Origin: Bacillota bacterium
GTDB taxonomy: Bacteria > Bacillota > Clostridia > Peptostreptococcales > Anaerovoracaceae
Reading direction: 5' to 3'
Length of the DNA stretch: 46,252 bases
Assembly (NCBI GenBank): GCA_016283945.1
Contig: JAEENW010000084.1
Location: 1-46,252 of the forward strand
Shown here: positions 8,245 to 16,000 of the stretch, piece after piece
How the letters are laid out: every line of letters begins with the position of its first letter
Numbering within the stretch: position 1 is the stretch's first letter
Position numbers and translations under genes: made by a program
The notes under the pieces: model-generated
Told to the model about the DNA's origin: nothing
The model's input: only the letters and a program-made list of their open reading frames with translations
Databases searched by the model: none

Positions 8245-8848
8245 GAACCTCATTCAGTCGGCCGTGCTGATAGCGTGTTCCCTGGTATCGATCAGCAAGG
8301 CAATAAAATACAAGAGCAGGACCTGGTCTCTCCTCAGCTTCTTCTACGGATGCTGGCTGATAGACGACGTCTACTGGATGCTGTACGCCCTGTTCTTTGA
8401 CGGAAAGACGCCGACGCTCAGCGTGCTTTCGGACCTGAACTGGTACGCCTCGTACGTATTCCTGTATTTTCTCATCAGGCAGGTAGCTCCTCCGTATACG
8501 CGCCGTGAGACGCGGGTCATTCCGTGGCTCGCCTTCGTCTTCACCTTCTCCATGGCGGCGTTCTACATGCAGTGGGGAGAGGTCTTAAGCAATCTGATCT
8601 ACGCCAATCTCATAGGGCTGCTCCTGTTTTCGGTCATAAGGAGGCTCATGGACCTCGACGATTACAGGGACATCCTGCTCCTCTGCGCGGTCAGCCTGTT
8701 CTTCGTCGCCTTCGAATACGGGCTCTGGACGGCTTCCTGCTTCTGGAGAGAGGACTCGCTCTTCAACCCGTACTACTGGTTCGACGCGCTCCTGACGCTG
8801 AGCTTTCCTTTCTTCATCGCGGCGACGGCAAAGGCGGTGAGATCATGA
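8228..8848 (+). CDS. Polytopic membrane protein of unknown function
   Basis: This 206-residue integral membrane protein has roughly six or seven hydrophobic segments and no extracellular domain of note. It is rich in aromatic residues (for example WLIDDVYWMLYALFF and FEYGLWTASCFW). I recognise no family motif or catalytic signature. GGGGAGG at 8215-8221 precedes ATG 8228 by six bases. The start overlaps the preceding small membrane protein gene and the stop overlaps the PrsW-like gene (ATGA). It is therefore locked between the candidate anti-sigma gene and the protease, and a role as sensor or partner in the same membrane complex is a reasonable inference. Conserved paired acidic residues in the loops could be functional, but nothing more can be claimed. 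Confidence 0.8.
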   Translation: MVFVNENLIQSAVLIACSLVSISKAIKYKSRTWSLLSFFYGCWLIDDVYWMLYALFFDGKTPTLSVLSDLNWYASYVFLYFLIRQVAPPYTRRETRVIPWLAFVFTFSMAAFYMQWGEVLSNLIYANLIGLLLFSVIRRLMDLDDYRDILLLCAVSLFFVAFEYGLWTASCFWREDSLFNPYYWFDALLTLSFPFFIAATAKAVRS

Positions 8849-9474
8849 GTTATATCGAGAACATATACGTCTGCCTGGCGGCTCCCATCCTCCTTGCTAT
8901 AATGCTGCTGCGAAGAGAGGCGAGGGGATCTCTGGCCTTCACGCTGATGGGGATGACCTCATGCCTGCTCTCCGCGTACGTGAGCTCCTTCGCCGCGGGA
9001 GCGGCAGGGCTGGGGCTCGCGGAGGCGTCCCTCGAGATCGCCCCGGTGGTCGAGGAAGTCATGAAGTCGCTTCCCATACTCTTTTACCTGCTCGTGTTCG
9101 CTCCGCGAAAGGGCGACGCGATAAGGGGGACCATCATGGTCTCGGTGGGCTTCGCCACCTTCGAGAACGTCTGCTTCCTCACCAGCTACGGCACTGAGGA
9201 CCTCCTGAGGCTCCTGATAAGGGGCTTCGGCACGGGGGCCATGCACGTCACCTGCGGAATGGTCGTGGCCATAGGCCTGTTCTTCCTCTGGGACAGAGCC
9301 TGGCTCAGGGTGGTCGGCGGATTCGCTCTGCTCTGCTTCGTCATAAGGTTCCACAGCATCTACAATCTGCTCGTGAACGGCTCAGGACCCGTGTTCTGGA
9401 TAGGCAGCGCCATACCGCTCACGTTCATACTGGTCTACATGATCGCGTTCCGGAGCAGCGTCAGGATATCCTGA
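8845..9474 (+). CDS. PrsW-like intramembrane metalloprotease family protein
   Basis: This 209-residue polytopic membrane protein carries the PrsW-family signatures. These are the EExxK motif (PVVEEVMKS, Glu70, Glu71 and Lys74), a second motif GFATFENV (Glu107, Asn108), an in-membrane His134, and His170 followed four residues later by Asn174 (FHSIYN). PrsW of Bacillus subtilis makes the first cut in the anti-sigma factor RsiW and so releases SigW. I start the gene at ATG 8845, which overlaps the previous stop; the open frame extends further upstream but lacks membrane-protein character there. It is the last gene before the terminator at 9498. The operon context with an ECF sigma factor supports regulated proteolysis, but the substrate is inferred. 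A non-proteolytic homologue cannot be excluded. Confidence 0.78.
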   Translation: MSYIENIYVCLAAPILLAIMLLRREARGSLAFTLMGMTSCLLSAYVSSFAAGAAGLGLAEASLEIAPVVEEVMKSLPILFYLLVFAPRKGDAIRGTIMVSVGFATFENVCFLTSYGTEDLLRLLIRGFGTGAMHVTCGMVVAIGLFFLWDRAWLRVVGGFALLCFVIRFHSIYNLLVNGSGPVFWIGSAIPLTFILVYMIAFRSSVRIS

Positions 9475-9497
9475 CAGCTCCCGGACCGATCGAGTTC

Positions 9498-9525
9498 AAA
9501 GCGCCCCGAAGGGGGCGCTTTTTTT
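9498..9525 (+). terminator. Strong Rho-independent terminator after the PrsW-like gene
   Basis: The left arm is 9498-9507 and the right arm 9512-9521, a perfect 10-base-pair stem with a four-base loop. The T run is at 9519-9525. It closes the unit that began at 3762. Confidence 0.9.
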
Positions 9526-9531
9526 ATGCGT

Positions 9532-9591
9532 GAAAGGGGAGCCCGCTATTCCGCCGCGCGGGAAAGGGGAGCCCGCTCTTTCGCCGCCCGG
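9532..9591 (+). repeat. Two 30-base tandem repeats plus a decayed third copy
   Basis: Units at 9532-9561 and 9562-9591 share their first 16 bases exactly (GAAAGGGGAGCCCGCT) and most of the rest. A third, more diverged copy begins near 9591. The array lies directly after the terminator and ahead of the small membrane protein gene at 9727, in a 249-base non-coding gap. There are no spacers, so it is not a CRISPR array. Confidence 0.8.
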
Positions 9592-9726
9592 AAAAAGGAG
9601 CGGGCGCTCCGCGGCGCAGAGGAGCGCGGCAAGAATTCAAAAAAGTATAAAAACCGCTTCGGGTATTTCCCGCCTGCAGGACACTTATGTGTTGAAAGAC
9701 TGTTTAGAAAGGAGCATACCGCCGTG

Positions 9727-10065
9727 ATGACAAAGGAAGAAAAGATCTCGGCTCTGCACCGGCGCATGAAGACGCGCGTCAAACGGCGCGAAAGGGCAAA
9801 GACAGCCGCTCTGGGCGCGTCCTGCGCCTGCATGACGCTGTGCCTCGCGGTCATGGTCTTCGGATGTGACCCCGCTCATACCGGCGGTCCTGCGGGGATG
9901 TTCAGCGGGGCGACGATGCTCTTCGAGCACGCGGGAGTATACGTACTGACCGCCATCTGCGCCTTCTTCGCAGGCACAGCGGTCACCCTGATCTGCATTC
10001 GAAATCAAAGAAAGCGTCCGGGAAACAGAGGCGCTGAAGTATCTAACAGGGAGGAAAAGCCATGA
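9727..10065 (+). CDS. Small two-helix membrane protein, paralogue of the one at 7882
   Basis: This 112-residue protein has the same plan as the product at 7882-8244. It has a charged N terminus with EEKISALHRRMKTRVKRRERAK, then a helix (about 28-46), an external loop, a second helix (about 70-92; AFFAGTAVTLICI matches AFCLGSAVTILCY of its paralogue) and a basic tail. AAAGGAG at 9708-9714 supports ATG 9727; GTG 9724 is an equally possible start by spacing. The frame stays open back to 9526, but that part is the tandem repeat plus the terminator's T run and is probably not translated. The stop overlaps the start of the giant exported protein (ATGA), so this membrane protein and the giant are coupled. 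No sigma gene precedes this copy. A role in regulation or export of the giant proteins is inference. Confidence 0.72.
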   Translation: MTKEEKISALHRRMKTRVKRRERAKTAALGASCACMTLCLAVMVFGCDPAHTGGPAGMFSGATMLFEHAGVYVLTAICAFFAGTAVTLICIRNQRKRPGNRGAEVSNREEKP

Positions 10066-13000
10066 AACTCAAGCGATTGCTGTCGGTCGTTCTGACGGTC
10101 TGCCTGATCATCTGCGCGGTCCCGATGAGCGCGATGCCCGTCTTCGCTGACGACGGTCCGGGAGGCTACGACGAAGATCCCGACCGGCCGCCCGAAACGA
10201 CGAACTATCCCGATCCCGAGTACTCGCTCTTCTGCAGGCCTGAGCTCGCGCTGTTCAACGCTCGGACCAGTGCCAAGGAGGACTATTTCCAGTCCGTCAT
10301 GAGGAGCAGCCACTACAACGCGGTAGCGGCGGGGTACTTCAAGGAGAGGGATTCGGGCAGCGTCCTCAAGTACGACACCGTGCTCAAGGGCTACGACGTC
10401 TATCTCTGGGATGACTTCCGCGACACCGAACTGGCCAGGCTCAGCGACAGCTACGGGCAGCTCAAGGTGGGGCTCGCGGCCACCCTGGACTGCTACGATC
10501 ACAAGCATACCTCCGGCACCCACAAATACGACGTGATCGGCTACAACAAGCTCGAGCTCACGCCTCTCACCGGCGCCATGGGATACGGCTCTATAATCTC
10601 GGCCAGCGGCTATTCCAAGACCGAGACGAGCGTCCGCAGGGGCAGCGCCGAGTTCAGCGACCTTCCCGGCGGAATGTACAGCGTGCCCGGAGACAGCGAC
10701 GCGCCCGGCCACTATCTGGGGCTCGAGTGCTACAGGGAAGCTATCTCCTGGCCGGGCGGGATCTGCGACTGCGGAGGCAAGGCCAAGGAATTCGCCGTCA
10801 CCTTCTGCGACGACAGCGCTCCCAGCCTCGCAGAGGTCAGCATCCTCAACGAGGCCGGCGATCCCTGCACCGATTTCGGAAAGGGCGATAAGATCGTCAT
10901 AAAGCTCAGATACGACGAGCCCGTGCGCTTCGCCGACGACAGGGCCGCGGGCAAGGGCAAGCTCTGCATAGGCCTCATGGTCGAGAACAAGGGGCAGGGG
11001 GACTGGCTTTACGCCCACCTCACGAGCCTCGAGAACGATACACTGACCTTCGAGTACATAGTCGATCCGCGCGACACGAAGCTCTATACCGTAATAGGGC
11101 TCGACTTCGCTTCCGCCGCCGATGACGGCTCCGCTCTCGTCCACAGCAGCGCGGACATAGCGCTCAGGACTATCGAGGAGGACGGATACGTCACCGTGAC
11201 CAAGCCGGGATCCGTCGAGAGCCCGGAGGGCTTCACCAAAGCGAGGAGCTACATCACAGACCTCGCGGGCAACCCCATCAGTAACGAGCAGCCCGTGAAG
11301 CGCTTCTACATCGACTGCGAATCTCCATACGCGGCTAAGGTCAGCTTCGACGCCGAGCTCAACAACGGCGACATCAAGGCGCTGCGCGGGGTTACGGAGC
11401 TCGATCCCAAGGATCCCAAATACGGAGATCCCAGCGACCTGTACCTCGGAGCAGGAGACCTGCTCGGCTTCAATCTCTATTTCAACGAGCAGGTCTTCTG
11501 GGAAGAGTGCGAGGGCTATTTCATCGACAACGCGTACGTGGTGACAAACCTCAGGTACGACAACGGCACATACCTCGAGCTCGATATCGCCGATTTCAGA
11601 TTCCTCGTGCAGGCGAGCAGCCTCGGAAAACAGTTCGGCAGGGGAAGGTCCAACGGCCTCGTGAGCAGGCTCTCGACCTCAAGGCTCCCGCTCCCCGCGG
11701 ACAGCAAGACCCACCTGACGGTAGACGACCCCAGCGGAAAGGACGAGATCAAGATCACCTCTGTCCATCTTGAGGGCAGCGGCATCGCCGACAGCTCGGG
11801 CAACCTGGCCTCGAGCGCCTTCAGCCCGGCTCAGGAGAGCTACAAGCTCGATACCTCCGCGCCGGTCTTCAGACTTGGAGACGCGGTGCAGACCGGAGGA
11901 GCCAACAGCACGTTCACCATACCCTTTATCATCACAGACAACGAGGGCGGTTCGGGAGTCGAGGAGCTTCCCGCGAGCCTCAAGCTCAGCGATCCCAACG
12001 GAAGCTCGGGGCGCATACAGTACGCCGTGAGCGCGTTCGCGGCGCCTCCGGCAAAGGCCTCCGACTGGCACGACGGGATCATGGGAAGCGATATCTCATT
12101 CGTCCAGACCTCCGACTGGCAGTATCTGCACGTTAAGCCGGATCCCGAGGCCCACTTCGACCTCGGCCCGGATCAGGAGCTCGGCATCAGCTTCAAGCTT
12201 CAGGATTACGCTGGAAACAGGGCTGACACCGCAGCGATCGGCGTTGAGGGAGTAGCCCTGGACAGCGCGCCTCCTACCGTCACCTCGGGTGACGTGAGCC
12301 GCAGCTACGACAACAGCGCGGACAGGGGCACCATAAGCGTGGTCCTCAAGGCCGCCGACGCGAGCGGCATCGATTCCATCAAATACCAGTGGCTCGAGCC
12401 GGGCTCCTCCGGGAGCGATATCGACGAGGACGCCTGGATCCAGGCCGTCAGGCAGGGCGGAAAATGGACCGCTTCCGGCACCGTCGATACGGGCGAGGTC
12501 TTCAGACAGGATCTGTGGGTCTACGCCGAGGACGGCGCGGGCAACGCGGGAGTAACCGGGCTCGGCTGCTTCAGCTACAGCCTCGAGAGCACCGATTACG
12601 CGCTCGACTGGTCGCCGGCCATCATGACGGCGGTCAAGGCAGGCGTGAGCTCGCTCGAAAACGGCGGAGCGCTGCTCTTCGACGTCAGGCTGAGCGGGGA
12701 CGGCGCCCATTACATCCACTTCGCGGACAGCGAGGAGTCCGACGTATTCGCCGGAAGCTGGCAGAGCGCGGAGTTCAGCGACGAGGACGGCTATACCTTC
12801 ACAGAGCTCGAAGACGCGGATGATTTCCTCGAAGACTATACGGGCAATGTGAACGTCACCGTATACTCCGGAAGCGCCGACATGTTCGAGGAGCTCGGCG
12901 AAGACGGTGAAGACGGCTTGACAGTCGCGGACAGCGCCGTGACGGAGGAGTTCACGCTGAGGCAGTCCCCGGCGGGAAACACCGCTGAAGACGTCTTCTC

Positions 13001-16000
13001 CGCGGACATCGAAGACATCTTCACCCCGGCAAGCGCCGCGGAGCTCGCGAGGCTGACTAACAAGGTCACGGAGCTCCCCTGGACCGTGGACAGCGAAGAG
13101 AGAAATCCAGCGAACACCGAAGGGCTAAGGGTTACCATAGACCTCGGCAGCGACAGGAACGGCTGGAACTACGAGGACATCGACTGGAAGAACTCGTTTA
13201 TCTCCGTCTACTCCGACAGCGATCCCTACGCTGCGGTCTCCCAATACGACTTGATCACGGACAGAGATTATTGCATGCTCTGCGCCACCGGCAGCGGACC
13301 GGTCCAGACCCTGACCCTGCCGGAAATTGATCTGGAGGGGGAAGGCGTCGATTACGCCAATCTGTTCCTTATACTGGCGAGACACAGCGCGCCAGACGCG
13401 CCCTACGCGATCGAGCTGTACGCGGGAGGCGAGGAGTTCGTCTTCGACGGTACCGAGCCGGGAAAGCTCGAGCTTCAGCATCTCGGCAGACAGTACGAAG
13501 ATGAAGAGGGACGCTACTACGATCTAGCCTTCGACCCCTCATCGACCATCTATATACCGACGGAAAGCACTCCGGTCGCGCTCTCCGTGGAAGCCCTCAG
13601 ACGCTGCACTTCCTACAATGGCGATGAACCGTATACCGAATACAAGTCCTTCGACTTATATGACAAGGACGTCGCCGGAGTCATAGGCGCGGTCGACATC
13701 GTCGCCTGGAACGCTGACGATCCCGACGAGAAGATCAGCCTCGCCTGCTCCTGGTTCGATTACAGCAACAACAACGGTCCCGGAGAGGACGACCCGAGAT
13801 ATATCTACATGTACGAGGACGGCAGCGAGGCCCTCAGGAGCGGAAAGCGCCTGCTCCGCTTCGGAGACGCGACCGACGCGTCCACGGGAACCATAGGCGT
13901 AGAGGCGGGGAAGGACAATACAGTAGCCCTGCAGATAGTCTGCGCCAACGGCAGCAGCTCCGAGATCTGCTACATCACCGTCCATCCGGTGAAGATCGGG
14001 CTGGAAGGGGAGGTCTCGATAGAGACACCCTACGATCTGGATCTCAAGGGAAACGCGAGCGTCGCGACCGTGGGGCCGGACGAAGCGTACATCGTGTTCA
14101 GTCCGGACAGCGGATATAACGCCGAGGGACTCGAGCTCTTCGCCGCCTGGGGATATCTCCGCACTGACGGCAGCTACGGGTTTGATTCGGGGATCCCCAT
14201 GACCATGCAGGGCGACGGCAGCTGGAGGGCGAAGGTCCCGAACGCGGATTTCTGGTCATGTCTGGACCATCCTGATGACTATATGACCTGCGGGATAATA
14301 AATCCCATGTACGACTCGGAGATTGGCCTTACCGGCTACTCGATCCCGATGGATTTCGAAGATGGCTACATCGATCTGACACATCACGGGAACCTGAGCG
14401 ATCCGCCTCCTTACTACGTCGTTTACGCTGCCGATCAGTACGGGAATAAGCATGCGATGGGCATCACCGACTGGGCTGTCGTTGCCGACAGGAGCGCGCC
14501 CCTGTTCACGAGCGATAACATGCGGCCGCTGGGCAGCATAGACACCGCTTCGGACGGCACGTACACCGCGGCCTTCGAGCTGGTCGACGACAGCTTCTAC
14601 TCCTGGGATTCCTACAGCGGAGAGATCATTTCAAGGCCTGTCACCCTCGAGTTCTTCTTCGACTCTAAATACGCCGAGGCAGCCGGGAAGCCGGCAGCGA
14701 GGCTGACCCTGAGCGGGATAGAGGACGGTTTCGTCTGGAAGGACGGAGACGGAAACGGCACGGGCATATACGAGGTGACCGCTGAGATGGTCCGCGAGGG
14801 CACGTTCAACAGCCACAATTACTACGGAGAAATAGCCACATACGCAGGCGGAGCGAAGTTCGCGCGCATGATCGTCACCGTTAAGGGCGCGGTAAGCCCC
14901 GAAGTGACGGCGCCCATGCCCATGACCCTGTTCGCGAAGGCGACGGACGCTCACGGCAATACCAACGGATGGACAATGCCGGACGCGGACTTCCAGTATT
15001 TTGACGATATCATGGACGAGGGAGACTACGCCAGATTTGACAATCCCGGCGTGGTACACGCGAGAAGCGTCTCCGGCGTCAAGCCGAAGGTGACCGGCAC
15101 CGTCTACAAGAGGACCGGTGAAGGTGACGACATGGCACTTTACGTCAACTTCAGTGCTCCCGTGCGTCCGCTCGAGAGCTGGATACGCTCGAGCGACGGA
15201 GAGCCGGAGGGCTACAGCACCGAGTGGCACGACGCCTTCCCGATCTGTAAGGACGGCAGCTGGAACATAAGCTACAGCGACCCCTTCGGCAATACCTACA
15301 CGGAGGAGCTGGCACTCGACGGCGTGTTCGGCGAGTACGGCTACGATCTTTCCTTCTCGACCCTCGACTGGGTCTCCAAGGAGACCGGAGTCACCGTTAC
15401 GGCGGTCGAGGACGACGACAGCGAGAGCCTGAGCGGAAGGGCGCAGTACAGCGAGGGCGGCGCCTTCGAGGATATGCCCGAGGCCACGGCGACCTTCACG
15501 CAGAACGTCCACGAGTATCAGATCGTGCGCAGCGCGAACGGCAAGAATGACATACTGCGCGTACACATAGGAAACATAGTCGACGGAGCTCCGGAGGAGA
15601 CCCTGTACTTCCGCATGGACGAGTTCAGCAGGACCTACAAAGAGGGTACGCAGCCCCGGGGCGAGACCTTCGGAAACGTCACCGTCTCGTACAGGACCGA
15701 CCGCGAGACCAGCCCCGTGGGCGCCACCGAGAAGACCTTCAGGGAGGGCGACGACGACAGCTTCAGCTTCAGATACTATGACGCCGCCACCGATAAGCAA
15801 TACACCATCAACGGAAGCCTCGGAAAGTACGGTATCAGCATTGGCCACTTCGTTCCCTACGAGGACGAGGAGGCCCCCTCGATAGACCTGGTCAGCGTCT
15901 GGAAGCAGAGGGCTGACGGCTTCATACAGGCGGACGCCTTCCCCGGCAGCGCGGACGACGATGCGGTAAAGGCCTCAATTGCCGCCTGCGGCACCGCCCA

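Noticed and set aside
9532..9620. CRISPR-like array
   Set aside because: The copies are directly adjacent with no unique spacers, there are only two to three copies and no cas genes.
9526..9726. N-terminal extension of the small membrane protein gene through the tandem repeat
   Set aside because: Its ATG lies against the terminator T run with no ribosome binding site, whereas a good AAAGGAG sits before 9727. The paralogue at 7882 has no such extension.
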